Below, piece after piece: positions 19,425 through 27,999 of a DNA stretch of 64,000 nucleotides. A model generated the notes under the pieces. That model had not been told where the DNA came from. It made no database searches and saw only the letters and a program-made list of their open reading frames with translations. This DNA comes from JAGIBJ01 sp032119795 (lineage in GTDB: Bacteria; Actinomycetota; Thermoleophilia; Solirubrobacterales; Solirubrobacteraceae): NCBI GenBank assembly GCA_032119795.1, contig JAUMFO010000025.1:1-64000 (forward strand). Direction: 5' to 3'. The translations under genes were made by a program, and so were the position numbers. The stretch's first letter is position 1. Each line of letters starts with the position of its first letter.

Positions 19425-21250
19425 CCCAGCCTCCGGCGATCCCGCCGCGCCCCCCGGCCGAGCCGCAAGCAAGCGACGACTACGTCGTCGACGTCTCGGC
19501 GCTCGACCTCGCCAAGCAGGAACTCCAGCGCTTCAAGGGCGGGCTCGGGAAGGCCGCACTGGGCTTCCTGGTGCTGGTTCCTACGCTGCTCGCCGCGGTG
19601 TATCTGTGGGCCAACTGGGATCCGCTCGGCAACCTCAGTGAGTTGCCGGTGGCGCTCGTCAACGAGGACCAGCCGACGCAGGCCGGCGGGCAGTCCGTCG
19701 CCGGCGGCACCGCCATCGAAGAGAAGCTCACGAGCGCTCCGCTGCTTGGCTGGCAGAAGGCCTCCGGCGAGGAAGCTCGACAGGGCCTCCAAGACGGCGA
19801 TTTCTACGCGGTTCTGACGATCCCGAAGGACTTCAGCGCCCGGCTCGGCAGCCCAGCCGGCGACACGCCGCAGCGTGCGAGCGTGGCGCTCCAGCTCGAC
19901 GACGCCAACAACTACATGGTCGGCGTCGCGGCTCGGACGCTCGGCGTCGAGCTCCAGGACCAGATCGACGCCGCTGCGCAGGCGGCCTACGCCGACGCGG
20001 CGTTCGCCGGCTACGACGTGCTGACCAAAGGGTTCGGCGTGGCCGCAGACGAAGCCAAGACGCTTGCTGGCAATGCGAAGGCAACCTCCGCGGCCGCGGG
20101 CGAGCTGTCTGCCTCGCTCGGCAAGCTCGAAGGCGGCGCACGCGACCTGAAGGTCAGCACGGGCAACCTGAGCAAGGACATCGGCGGCCTGGCCACCGGA
20201 CTCGACGACTCCGCCAAAGCCGTCGAAGCCGCCGGTGAGCAGCTCAAGACGGTCGTCGCGAACGCGACCGCCCCGACGGCGACGACCCCGGCCGGAACGA
20301 CCCCGACGGCCACCACTCCAGGCGACGCCGCGGTGGCTGCAGCCGTCGCCGATCTCAAGGAGGCTGCGAGCAAGGCCGGCAACGACGTCGACGAGCTGCA
20401 GCAGGACGCCAAGCGCTCGGCCGGTGACGCCGCTACGCACCGCGACTCCGCGCGCACCGCCAACGACGACGGCGAGGCCGTCGCCAAACAGGCGTCCTCG
20501 GTCGCGGAGGAGGCGGGCGCGCTGTCAGACAGCCTGGAGGTGTCGACCGGCGAGTTGCCGGGCAGTGACCCCGAAGGCCGCGAGCAGCTGGCGAGCGTGC
20601 TGGTGCACCCGGTCGGCATCACCATCACGAACGCCAACCCTGCCGGGACGTACGGCCGGGGCATGGCCCCACTGTTCTTGTCGATCGGCTTGTGGACGTT
20701 CGCCCTGATCGTGTTCCTGCTGATGCGCCCCGTCTCACCCGACGACCTTGAGAGCGATGCCTCCTCGCTGACGCTCGCGCTCGGTGCCTGGCTACCGGCG
20801 GCGCTCGTCGGCACGGCCGGAGCGGTCGTGTTGCTCTTCTCCGGCGTCGTGATCGGGCTCTCGCCCGACTCACCGGGCGGCGTACTCGTATTGCTGCTCC
20901 TCGGGATCTGGGCGTTCACGGCGATCGTGCAGGCGCTGCGGCTCCTCTTCGGCCCAGCTGGGCTCGCCGCCGCGCTGTTCCTCCTCGTGATCCAGGTCGC
21001 CGCCAGCGGAGGCGTCTACCCCGTCGAGCTCTCGCCGGGCGTGCTGCGCGCACTCAGCCCGGTGGTGCCGTTCACGTGGCTCGTCGACGCGTTCCGCGTG
21101 GCCATCAGCGGCGGCGTGAGCAGCAACGTGGGCGTCGCGGCGGCCGGGCTCCTGGTCCTCGCCGTGATCGGGCTCGGCGTCAGCTCGCTCGTGATCGCCA
21201 ACCGCCGCGGCGACCGTCTCGACGACGCTGCGCTGGAGCAGCCGTCCTGA
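19421..21250 (+). CDS. YhgE/Pip-domain membrane protein
   Basis: A 609-residue protein. A cytoplasmic start (DLAKQELQRFKGG) leads to a first membrane helix (about 45-65), then the YhgE/Pip N-terminal domain with LPVALVNEDQP (about 75-85). A long external Ala/Asp-rich coiled-coil-like region (about 200-380) contains a Thr-Ala-Pro linker. The C-terminal ~210 residues hold five or so helices of the ABC-2 membrane type. Relatives include phage-infection protein Pip and subunits linked to type VII (ESX-like) secretion or export in Gram-positive bacteria. Its start overlaps the AI-2E-type gene by 4 bases and a small membrane protein follows, so these three form one operon. Confidence 0.85.
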   Translation: MTQPPAIPPRPPAEPQASDDYVVDVSALDLAKQELQRFKGGLGKAALGFLVLVPTLLAAVYLWANWDPLGNLSELPVALVNEDQPTQAGGQSVAGGTAIEEKLTSAPLLGWQKASGEEARQGLQDGDFYAVLTIPKDFSARLGSPAGDTPQRASVALQLDDANNYMVGVAARTLGVELQDQIDAAAQAAYADAAFAGYDVLTKGFGVAADEAKTLAGNAKATSAAAGELSASLGKLEGGARDLKVSTGNLSKDIGGLATGLDDSAKAVEAAGEQLKTVVANATAPTATTPAGTTPTATTPGDAAVAAAVADLKEAASKAGNDVDELQQDAKRSAGDAATHRDSARTANDDGEAVAKQASSVAEEAGALSDSLEVSTGELPGSDPEGREQLASVLVHPVGITITNANPAGTYGRGMAPLFLSIGLWTFALIVFLLMRPVSPDDLESDASSLTLALGAWLPAALVGTAGAVVLLFSGVVIGLSPDSPGGVLVLLLLGIWAFTAIVQALRLLFGPAGLAAALFLLVIQVAASGGVYPVELSPGVLRALSPVVPFTWLVDAFRVAISGGVSSNVGVAAAGLLVLAVIGLGVSSLVIANRRGDRLDDAALEQPS

Positions 21251-21330
21251 CCGAAGAGCCCGACCCGAGCGCTGGCGGCGAGCCGGGCGCCCCCGCACGC
21301 CCGGCGCTCCACAAGCGCTTGGAGACGTCG

Positions 21331-21792
21331 GTGATCAACCGCGTCTCCCCAGACCGCACGCGCCGCGCAACGACGACGGAGCGCCTCTCCGTGAGCCTCA
21401 TGCCGTGGGACCGCCTCGTGCTCGTGAACCGCGTCCTGGAGATCGCCGGCAAGCTCGCCACGACGATCTGGTGCGGCACCCTGGCTGCGATCATCCTCGG
21501 CTTCGACCCCAAGGACGCGATCGAGGGTGCGCTGCACTCCGGGCGCCCGATCAGCGGCATCCTGGCGATCACGGTGCTGATCCCGACGGTGATCTTCCTG
21601 CTCCTGCGCTCTGGCATCGGGTACTGCCGGTGGCGGGTGCAGCGTGAGCTCTGGCGCCGCGACGTCAGGCGGCTCACCCGCATCGCCCGCGACGCCGGCG
21701 CCGAGGATCTGGGAGACGTGGCGGTCGCAGGCGGCAACCTCCCCACGCGAGTGCTTGAGCGGGTCGGGCTCCTGCCGGCGCAGCGCACCTGA
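21331..21792 (+). CDS. small two-helix membrane protein, function unknown
   Basis: Two hydrophobic segments (AGKLATTIWCGTLAAIILGF and ILAITVLIPTVIFLLL) separated by a charged loop, then a basic C-terminal tail RWRVQRELWRRDVRRL. I do not recognise a family. The GTG at 21331 has GGAG 6 bases upstream, which is why I give it; 153 residues follow. Codon use in this frame already looks coding from 21247, where a CTG overlaps the preceding TGA and has its own GGAG 8 bases upstream, so the true start may be the rarer CTG or a TTG at 21319. It is co-oriented with the YhgE/Pip gene and probably its partner. Confidence 0.6.
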   Translation: MINRVSPDRTRRATTTERLSVSLMPWDRLVLVNRVLEIAGKLATTIWCGTLAAIILGFDPKDAIEGALHSGRPISGILAITVLIPTVIFLLLRSGIGYCRWRVQRELWRRDVRRLTRIARDAGAEDLGDVAVAGGNLPTRVLERVGLLPAQRT

Positions 21793-21808
21793 GCGCCGAG
21801 CCCAGGAG

Positions 21809-22558
21809 TTAGGGCACGATCGCAAACGCTCGCGCCGGGAAGCCCGAGCCGCCAAGCGGCTTGGGCCATGTCGCGACGATCAGCCCACCGGCGGCGGGGA
21901 GCCCGCCGAGGTTCGCCATCAGCTCGATCTGCCAGCGGTCGGCACCGAGCAGGTAGGCCTCGGCCGGGTACTGCCCGGTCGATACCAGGGCACCCGGGTC
22001 GGTGTCGGTCATGTCGTGGCCGATCGCCGTGATGCCCCGCTCTTCAACGAGGAACCTCAGCGCGCTCACGTCCCAGCCCGGGTAGTGCGCAACGCCTTCG
22101 GCGTCGCGGTTCTGCATCGCGTCGCCGCTCGGCCAGCGTGCACTCCAGCCGGTGTTGAGCGCGACGAACGCGCCCTCCGGGATCGGGCCATGTTCGGCTT
22201 CGTAGGTCTGCATCGTGGCGAGCCCCGCTGCGAAGTCGACGTTGCCGGCGACCTGCTCGCAAACGTCAAGCACCGCCAGCGGCAAGATCATCTCGGTGAC
22301 GGGGACCTCGTCTTGCGTTCGCAGGCCTCGCACGAAGTGCGCTGGCGGATCCATGTGCGTACCCCACTGCCCGATATGGCGGTACTCGTGCGCGAGGAAC
22401 CCACTGCCCTGCGTTCCTACGCCCTCGTCGTAGTGAAACAGCGTGGTGCGCTCCTCATCGGGGAACTGGTGAAAGTGCGGGATCCCCGGCTCGAACGCAT
22501 GCGTGAGATCAACCCAGCGGCAGGCGCGGAGCTGCGCAAGGACATCGGCAAGCGGCAT
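21809..22558 (-). CDS. cyclase / kynurenine-formamidase-like metal hydrolase
   Basis: A 249-residue protein of the cyclase (KynB-like) family. It opens with WVDLTHAFEPGIPHF and carries the metal-binding signature HIGQWGTHMDPPAHF near residue 65 (H-x-G-T-H-x-D-x-P-x-H), followed by AFVALNTGWSARW and a later GHDMTDTDPGA. Family members hydrolyse N-formylkynurenine, isatin or related amides, or close polyketide rings; the exact substrate here is unknown. No kynurenine-pathway gene is adjacent. The ATG at 22558 places the family start correctly. Its end is 16 bases from the convergent small membrane gene. Confidence 0.87.
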   Translation of the reverse strand: MPLADVLAQLRACRWVDLTHAFEPGIPHFHQFPDEERTTLFHYDEGVGTQGSGFLAHEYRHIGQWGTHMDPPAHFVRGLRTQDEVPVTEMILPLAVLDVCEQVAGNVDFAAGLATMQTYEAEHGPIPEGAFVALNTGWSARWPSGDAMQNRDAEGVAHYPGWDVSALRFLVEERGITAIGHDMTDTDPGALVSTGQYPAEAYLLGADRWQIELMANLGGLPAAGGLIVATWPKPLGGSGFPARAFAIVP

Positions 22559-22585
22559 GCCCGCGAGTCTAGGACGGCAAAACAA

Positions 22586-22609
22586 AGGGCCCCGCTCGCG
22601 CGGGGCCCT
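22586..22609 (-). terminator. intrinsic terminator downstream of tRNA-Thr
   Basis: A perfect 10-bp stem (22586-22595 with 22600-22609, loop of 4). Read on the minus strand it follows the tRNA 3' end by 8 bases and is itself followed by TTTGTTTTG, a clear Rho-independent layout. Confidence 0.88.
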
Positions 22610-22617
22610 GATCTCAA

Positions 22618-22688
22618 GCCGACGGTGGGATTCGAACCCACGACCCCTTCATTACGAGTGAAGTGCTCTACCCCTGAGCTACGTCGGC
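22618..22688 (-). tRNA. tRNA-Thr (anticodon CGU)
   Basis: The 71-base minus-strand sequence folds as a cloverleaf: acceptor GCCGACG/CGTCGGC, D-arm GCTC/GAGC, anticodon stem CTTCA/TGAAG with loop CTCGTAA (anticodon CGT on DNA, reading ACG threonine codons), and T-arm GTGGG/CCCAC with loop TTCGAAT. CCA is not encoded. A terminator follows directly, so it is a single-tRNA unit. Confidence 0.97.
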
Positions 22689-22945
22689 GAGGCTCCGGAA
22701 TGGTAGCGAGGAACGGCGCGGGCCGACGGCTCGTCGTGTGCGCGCCCGCACGGCGGCCTCATAGCGGGCCTGCCAAAGGGTGGCGAGCGGAGAACAGAAC
22801 AGCAGGTCGGCCCGCGCCGACCGAACATCTGGCCATTCGCTACGGCCCGTGTTTCTGGCGCATCGTTGGCGCGAAGTAGCTTGCGGCATCGTCGCTTTTT
22901 GGGAAGTGGCGTGTGCCGGGACGGGCAACATGAAGGGGACCTGCT

Positions 22946-23821
22946 GTGCCGCTGGTGGAACTGGCCGCTGGGCCGATCAGCTACGAGGACACGGGCGGAG
23001 ATGGCCCGGTGCTCGTGCTGCTGCACGGCCTCCTGATGAACGGCAGTCTGTGGCGCAAGGTCGTCCCAGAGCTGCGCGGTGGCCACCGCTGCATCACGCC
23101 GACCCTGCCGCTTGGCAGCCACCGGATCCCCATGCGCCGCGACGCCGACCTCTCGCTGACGGGCCTGGCGGCGCTCGTCGCGGAGTTCCTGGACGCACTT
23201 GATCTGCACGACGTCACGCTCGTGTTCAACGACTGGTCGCCGGGCCAGGTGCTCGTCGCCTCCGGCCGGACGGAGCGCATCGCGCGGCTGGTGTTCGTCG
23301 CCTGCGAGGCCTTCGACAACTACCCACCTGGCCTGCCTGGCTCGCTCGCAGGGCTGGCCGCAAAGCTTCCCGGCGGCGTGAAGGGAGCCACGCAGCCACT
23401 GCGCGTGCGCTCGCTGCGGCGCAGCCCCGCGGCGTTCGGATGGATGTCGAAGCGGCCGGTGCCGGACGCCGTCCTCGACGACTGGCTCGAGCCCGTCCTC
23501 GACCAATCAGCGGTGCGGCGCGACCTCACCAAGTACGCCCGCAGCGGCCGCGAGGCGCGGCACGCAACGCTCGCCGCCGACGAGTCGCTCGCCCTCTTCA
23601 CCAAACCGGTCCTCGTCGTCTGGGCCAGTGAGGACCGCGTGATGCCCAGCGAACACGGCCCCCGCCTGGCGGAGCTCTTCCCAAGAGGCCGACTCGTCTG
23701 GATCGACGACAGCTACACGCTCATCCCCGAGGACCAGCCTCACCGGCTGGCCCAAGAGCTCCGGCTGTTCGTCAACGAGACGGTCGAGCGCCGCCAGGCG
23801 CCGCGGGTCCAGATCGCCTAG
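22946..23821 (+). CDS. alpha/beta-hydrolase with an Asp nucleophile-elbow (haloalkane-dehalogenase-like fold)
   Basis: A 291-residue protein from a GTG at 22946 with a good GGGGA site 7 bases upstream. HG (residues 27-28) marks the oxyanion loop. The elbow reads FNDWSPG with Asp96 in the nucleophile position followed by Trp, as in haloalkane dehalogenases and epoxide hydrolases rather than the Gly-x-Ser-x-Gly of esterases. The C-terminal segment DSYTLIPEDQP has Thr258 where those enzymes have their catalytic His (H-x-x-x-ED-x-P); His266 lies eight residues later. The activity is therefore uncertain. It is convergent with a small gene ending at 23835. Confidence 0.8.
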   Translation: MPLVELAAGPISYEDTGGDGPVLVLLHGLLMNGSLWRKVVPELRGGHRCITPTLPLGSHRIPMRRDADLSLTGLAALVAEFLDALDLHDVTLVFNDWSPGQVLVASGRTERIARLVFVACEAFDNYPPGLPGSLAGLAAKLPGGVKGATQPLRVRSLRRSPAAFGWMSKRPVPDAVLDDWLEPVLDQSAVRRDLTKYARSGREARHATLAADESLALFTKPVLVVWASEDRVMPSEHGPRLAELFPRGRLVWIDDSYTLIPEDQPHRLAQELRLFVNETVERRQAPRVQIA

Positions 23822-23834
23822 GCGCGCGCGAAGC

Positions 23835-24119
23835 TCAGCGGCCGAAGCTCGGGTCGATCTGACGGCAGCGGTCCAGCGCCAGCGCCACCTTGTGCTCGAC
23901 GCCGCTCTGCGTCGCCTGCGTGTGGCCGACTTGGCATGCGACCTTGGCGGCGTGCACGCGCTGCTTCTCGCGAACGTCGGCATAGGCGCTCCTCGCGGCC
24001 GACGGCACGACCCGTTCGACCGGCGCCCCGAAGTGATTGGCCGTCGCCACGACAAACGCCATGGCCACCAACCGTGACGGGCGCCGGAGCTCCCCGAGCA
24101 CATCTCGTGCCGTCGACAT
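23835..24119 (-). CDS. small protein of unknown function
   Basis: A 94-residue frame from the ATG at 24119 with the strong G/C third-position bias of its neighbours, which is why I accept it. The N-terminal half has a weakly hydrophobic stretch (RLVAMAFVVATANHFG); the C-terminal half is charged, with two Cys (VACQVG, DRCRQ), ending IDPSFGR. A longer frame to 24218 is open, but that part is AT-richer and looks like upstream sequence. No family recognised. It diverges from the gene at 24283. Confidence 0.5.
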   Translation of the reverse strand: MSTARDVLGELRRPSRLVAMAFVVATANHFGAPVERVVPSAARSAYADVREKQRVHAAKVACQVGHTQATQSGVEHKVALALDRCRQIDPSFGR

Positions 24120-24282
24120 GACCGGTCGCTCGCGACGGTAGTTGGCGTGGCGAAGCATGCGGAACATGTCGTCACACACCAGGAAATGGTTAATTGGTGT
24201 GACCAGTTCCTCCAACAAACGCCGAGACGCCCCGCCACGGGTGCTTGGCGCGCGCGAGCGTGCGCCCCGGCAGACTGATCAC

Positions 24283-25272
24283 ATGGCCCGCCAGTCCCAG
24301 ACGCGCACGTTCCTGCCGCTTGTGGTCCTTGCGTTGGCCGGCATCGTGATCGGTGGCGTCTGGGCATGGGTCGCGCCGCGAGACCCACAATCGACCCCCG
24401 AGATCGAGGCCGAACTCCGCGCCCTGCGTGAGTCGGAAGCCAAGCGGAGCCCCGACCAGGCCACCGCCTCGAAACCCGCGCTCTGCCGCAAGCTCGACGT
24501 GACCAACCGCGGGGCGGTCACCAGCGACGACCTCAACGAGATCTCCGGACTCGTGGCCAGCCGTCGCCAGGCAGGACTCTTCTGGGCCAACGAAGACAGC
24601 GGCGCGGCTCCGCAGCTCTCCGCGCTGCGCGAGAACGGGTCACTCGCCGGGCAGTGGACGATCCCCGGCGCCGAGAACGTCGACTGGGAAGACATCGCCG
24701 CCGGGCCAAGTCCAAACGGACCGGTCCTGTACGCGGCAGACACGGGAGACAACGCCGAGGGCCGCGACTCGGTGGTGGTCTACCGCGTGCCGGAACCCTC
24801 ACCGGCTACCGGCGGCGGCGCGACGACCCCCGCGGACCGCCTTGAGCTGACGTATCCAGACGGCGCGCATGACGCTGAGGCGGTGATCGTCGACCCTCGG
24901 CGCGGCACCCTGATGATCTTCACGAAGGGCACGCCTGGCAACGTCTACGCGCTGAGCCCACCGCTGCCGTTCGGCAGCTCCGCTCGGCTACGGCTCATCA
25001 CCGCCGCCCCACTCTCGCTGGCCACCGGCGCCGACGTGAGCGCCGACGGCACGACGGTCGCGCTGCGCGGGTACTTCGGCTTCGTGGTCTGGAGGCGCAA
25101 GGGCAACGAACCGCTCACGCAGACGGTACGGCGCAAGCCCTGCGCGACGCCGACGATCCTGACCGACGGCCAGGGCGAGGCCATCGCGCTCTCCAAGGGC
25201 GGCACGACGGCCTGGACGATCGCCGAGGGGTCTCGGCCTCCGGTCCTGCGCTACCGCGCTGCCGCCAAGTAG
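24283..25272 (+). CDS. membrane-anchored beta-propeller-like protein
   Basis: A 329-residue protein from the ATG at 24283. An N-terminal anchor (about 8-30) precedes a short coil rich in Glu and Arg and an extracytoplasmic domain. The domain begins with LNEISGLVASRR, then FWANEDSG, VDWEDIAAGP and LYAADTGDN, a recurring set in bacterial proteins predicted to be six-bladed propellers (SMP-30/esterase-like regions). Two Cys may pair (CRKLD and PCATP). Role unknown; probably anchored with the propeller outside. It diverges from the small gene before it. Confidence 0.7.
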   Translation: MARQSQTRTFLPLVVLALAGIVIGGVWAWVAPRDPQSTPEIEAELRALRESEAKRSPDQATASKPALCRKLDVTNRGAVTSDDLNEISGLVASRRQAGLFWANEDSGAAPQLSALRENGSLAGQWTIPGAENVDWEDIAAGPSPNGPVLYAADTGDNAEGRDSVVVYRVPEPSPATGGGATTPADRLELTYPDGAHDAEAVIVDPRRGTLMIFTKGTPGNVYALSPPLPFGSSARLRLITAAPLSLATGADVSADGTTVALRGYFGFVVWRRKGNEPLTQTVRRKPCATPTILTDGQGEAIALSKGGTTAWTIAEGSRPPVLRYRAAAK

Positions 25273-25377
25273 CGCAGCCCGACCACAGCTCACCGATACG
25301 CTGCGTACTGCGATGCCCATTCTCAAGGCTGGACATTTGTGCGATGAACGCCGGGATTCCCTTTACAGTGCTCCGCG

Positions 25378-26112
25378 ATGACCATGGCAGAGCACCCCGG
25401 ATCTGAGCGGATTTCTGCCGGCCGCGGGCTCGACTCGACCAAGCCGCGTCCGCTGGTGGTGGCCGTCGCGAGCCAGTCCTACCTCGTGCGTGTCGGGCTC
25501 CACGAGATCCTGCGCGCGATGGATGGCGTCTCCGTGGTGGCGGCGTTCGGAAGCGGCGAGGAGCTCCTGAAGGCCATCGACGCCACCGTCGACGTGGTCG
25601 TCACCGACCTCAACCTCCCTCGGACCGGCGCAGGTGAGGGAATCCGCTTGGCACGGGAACTCGCGCGGACGGCTCCGCGGGTGGGGGTGGTGGTGCTCAG
25701 TGAGCATGCCGGTGATCCAGCGGCCCTCGAGCTCGTGAGCGACGGCGCCGCTGGCCGGGCCTACCTCGTCAAGGACCGCCTCCGCACCGCCCCGGAGCTG
25801 GAGACCGCGGTGCGAGCGGTAGCTGCCGGTGAGTCGTGGTTTGACCCGACGACCGCCAGCCAGCTCATGCGCCGCGCCGAGCACGCCAGCCGCTCGCCGC
25901 TGCATGCGCTCTCCCCACGGGAGCGACAGGTCCTGGCGGCCATCGCCGACGGCAAGAGCAACGGGGCGATCGCCACGCAGCTGTTTCTCACCAAACGCGC
26001 CGTCGAGAAGCACGTCGGCGCGATCTTCAGCAAGCTCGGACTGCCCTCGGAGGACCAGGTCAGTCGTCGCGTCGCCGCCGTCTTGCTCTATCTGGGCCAG
26101 AGCCAGCGGTAG
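25378..26112 (+). CDS. LuxR/NarL-type response regulator with a degenerate receiver
   Basis: A 244-residue protein (ATG at 25378 or 25384). The receiver (about 25-145) keeps the phospho-acceptor position Asp77 in VVVTDLNLP, the switch Ser108 and Lys132 in YLVKD. However, the N-terminal acidic pair that binds Mg2+ is replaced by Ala31-Ser32 (VAVASQSYLVRVGL where NarL has IDDHP). The C-terminal LuxR helix-turn-helix is intact: LSPRERQVLAAIADGKSN, then KRAVEKHVGAIFSKLGL. With no histidine kinase next to it, it may work without classical phosphorylation. The DUF1304 gene follows by 22 bases. Confidence 0.9.
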   Translation: MTMAEHPGSERISAGRGLDSTKPRPLVVAVASQSYLVRVGLHEILRAMDGVSVVAAFGSGEELLKAIDATVDVVVTDLNLPRTGAGEGIRLARELARTAPRVGVVVLSEHAGDPAALELVSDGAAGRAYLVKDRLRTAPELETAVRAVAAGESWFDPTTASQLMRRAEHASRSPLHALSPRERQVLAAIADGKSNGAIATQLFLTKRAVEKHVGAIFSKLGLPSEDQVSRRVAAVLLYLGQSQR

Positions 26113-26134
26113 CGCCGGCGGATAGGGTCGGCCC

Positions 26135-26554
26135 ATGCCGCTCGTCGCCCAGATCCTTGCCGTCCTCGCGGCCCTGATCCACGTGTTCTTCTTCTACCTC
26201 GAGAGCATCGCGTGGACGAAGCCGTCGACGTGGAAGACCTTCGGCCTGGGGAGCCAGGAGGAGGCGGAGATCACCAAGGGCCTCGCGCTTAACCAGGGCT
26301 ACTACAACCTGTTCCTGGCGATCGGCGTGATCGTCGGGGTGGTGCTCCACACCGTGGGCGAAAACACGACCCTCGCGCTCATTGACAATGCCCACAGCTT
26401 CTACTGGGGCGAGGCCGCCATCGTCTTCGGCCTGGCCTGCATGGTCGGCGCGGCCCTGGTCCTGCTGATCAGCAGCAAGGGCAAAATGGCCCGCGGCGCA
26501 GCGATCCAGGGCTTGTTGCCGCTGGCCGCGCTCGCCATCATCGCCGTCGCCTAG
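26135..26554 (+). CDS. DUF1304 family membrane protein
   Basis: A 139-residue protein with four membrane helices. The family marks are the N-terminal IHVFFFYLESIAW with a conserved His and Glu, the NQGYYNLFLAIG segment and the later helix-rich tail. DUF1304 proteins are small membrane proteins of unknown function. It follows the LuxR-type regulator closely, so the two may be transcribed together, and is closed by a perfect hairpin. Confidence 0.92.
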   Translation: MPLVAQILAVLAALIHVFFFYLESIAWTKPSTWKTFGLGSQEEAEITKGLALNQGYYNLFLAIGVIVGVVLHTVGENTTLALIDNAHSFYWGEAAIVFGLACMVGAALVLLISSKGKMARGAAIQGLLPLAALAIIAVA

Positions 26555-26580
26555 CGCCGGGCGGGAGCCCCGCCCGGCGC
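26554..26580. terminator. bidirectional hairpin terminator
   Basis: A perfect 12-bp stem (26554-26565 with 26569-26580, loop AGC) starts at the last base of the DUF1304 stop codon and lies 22 bases from the end of the convergent AIM24 gene. No T-run follows on either strand, so the call rests on stem strength and position. Confidence 0.6.
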
Positions 26581-26602
26581 CCGCCGACGACGCAGCGCGC
26601 TC

Positions 26603-27349
26603 CTACTGGTGGGCCTGCTCCTGCGCCAGGCGCTGGTTGACCGTCATCTGGACCTGCTGCAGGCCCGCGACGCCGAGCACGGGGATCTGGGCCTGCATCT
26701 CGCGCAGGATGCCCGTGTCGTTGACGTCCTCTGAGGACTGCATCAGCACCGTGCCGGCGCCGGTGAAGTCGAGCTGGTGCTCCTCCCCGGAGCCGCCACG
26801 GCCAAACATGTTGCCGACCATCCCCATCACGCTCGCCATGTAGGTGTGGTCGTAGTGGTGGCACGGCGACGGGCAATCCGCCCAGCCGAGCAGCGCCTGC
26901 GGATCCACGCGCACCGGCGGCTCGACGAAGTGCACGGCGCCGTTGGACGACGCCAGGAACTTGCCGCTGCCGATCAGCGTGAGGAACCCCGGGACGATCG
27001 ACTGCTTGAGGATCAGCGTCGGATCGAACCCGAGCAGACTCGACGCGCGAACGGTGAGGTTGCCGTCCTCGAGATCGAACGAGTTGATGTCGAACCCGCG
27101 GTCGCCCAGGATCAGCTTGCCCTGGCCGGTCGCGACGATCCAGTCCTGGTGGTAGAGCGGCGAGGAGAAGTGCCCGGCAACGAGCTGCGAGAGGCCGCCC
27201 ATCGAGAGCGCCTCGAACTTGATCTGCCCGTAGTAGGCGATCATCTTGCCCTTCTGCACGAAGTACTGGCCGTTGACGTCGACGCAGAAGGCATAGGGGT
27301 TGACGTTGTCGTTGACGGGCAGCGTCTGAGCGTTCAGTGCCTGGGTCAT
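26603..27349 (-). CDS. AIM24-family protein (third of three)
   Basis: A 248-residue soluble protein of the AIM24 (TIGR00266-like) family: repeated beta-strand and Gly turns, KGKMIAYYGQIKFE near the N-terminus, then VATGQGKLILGDRG, and VRVDPQALLGW in the middle. It is the largest of the three tandem copies and has an extra His/Cys loop (DCPSPCHHYDH, about residue 155). AIM24 proteins are beta-sandwich proteins; the yeast member affects mitochondrial organisation and the bacterial role is unknown. The ATG at 27349 overlaps the previous stop (ATGA). Confidence 0.9.
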   Translation of the reverse strand: MTQALNAQTLPVNDNVNPYAFCVDVNGQYFVQKGKMIAYYGQIKFEALSMGGLSQLVAGHFSSPLYHQDWIVATGQGKLILGDRGFDINSFDLEDGNLTVRASSLLGFDPTLILKQSIVPGFLTLIGSGKFLASSNGAVHFVEPPVRVDPQALLGWADCPSPCHHYDHTYMASVMGMVGNMFGRGGSGEEHQLDFTGAGTVLMQSSEDVNDTGILREMQAQIPVLGVAGLQQVQMTVNQRLAQEQAHQ

Positions 27350-27999
27350 TTGATCTTCCTCTCCGAGGCCTGGACGTAGACGGTGCCGTTGCCCGTCATC
27401 TTGAGCTGGAAGGCCTCGCCGGAGCCCTTGCCCACGGCGTCGCGCCACGAGACGTTCATGTCGAGCTTCACATCGACGGCGCCGACGTGGCCGATGTAGG
27501 CCTGCGGATCGACCGCCACCTCGCCCCCACCGATCGGGATCTCAAACACCGGCCCATGCGACATCACGACCGCATTGCCGACGCCGGAGAGCACCGTGGT
27601 GCAGAGCCCCTGGCCCGTCATCTGGCCCTGGGCGAGCGCGCGGACGCCGCCACCCTGCGCGAGGAACTGCGTGCCGGCCGTCAGCGACCCGTCATAGATC
27701 AAGAGCTTGTCGGCCTCGACGGTGAGCGAATTTGCGCCGTCGAGCTGGATGATCTTCACCTGGTAGCCGCCATGCCCGAAGAGCACGTTGCCCTGGCCCT
27801 GGGCGATCATCAGCGGCACGTTCTCGCCGGCGACGATGCGCCCGACGAACCCGCCGATGCTGGCGCCGCCGGTCGTCGACGGGATGAAGTTCACCTCGCC
27901 GGTGTAGCTGAGCATCGCGCCCTTGCGCGCAAAGACCTGCTCGCCGTGGTTGATCTGGGCAGCAACCATCTTGCTGTTGAGCTTCTCAAGCGTCGCCAT
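27346..27999 (-). CDS. AIM24-family protein (second of three)
   Basis: A 217-residue member of the same family: KGAMLSYTGEVNF, MIAQGQGNVLFGHGG, and VAVDPQAYIGHVG before a C-terminal GSGEAFQLKMTGNGTVYVQ that closes the beta-sandwich. Its start shares a base with the stop of the copy upstream (TAATG) and its stop overlaps the next start, so all three are translationally coupled and probably made in fixed ratio, perhaps as parts of one complex. That last point is inference. Confidence 0.92.
   Translation of the reverse strand: MATLEKLNSKMVAAQINHGEQVFARKGAMLSYTGEVNFIPSTTGGASIGGFVGRIVAGENVPLMIAQGQGNVLFGHGGYQVKIIQLDGANSLTVEADKLLIYDGSLTAGTQFLAQGGGVRALAQGQMTGQGLCTTVLSGVGNAVVMSHGPVFEIPIGGGEVAVDPQAYIGHVGAVDVKLDMNVSWRDAVGKGSGEAFQLKMTGNGTVYVQASERKIK

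Noticed and set aside
22689..22945. Gene between tRNA-Thr and the alpha/beta-hydrolase
   Set aside because: Open frames are continuations of shadow frames of the hydrolase or cyclase; only promoter functions for the two divergent units are likely.
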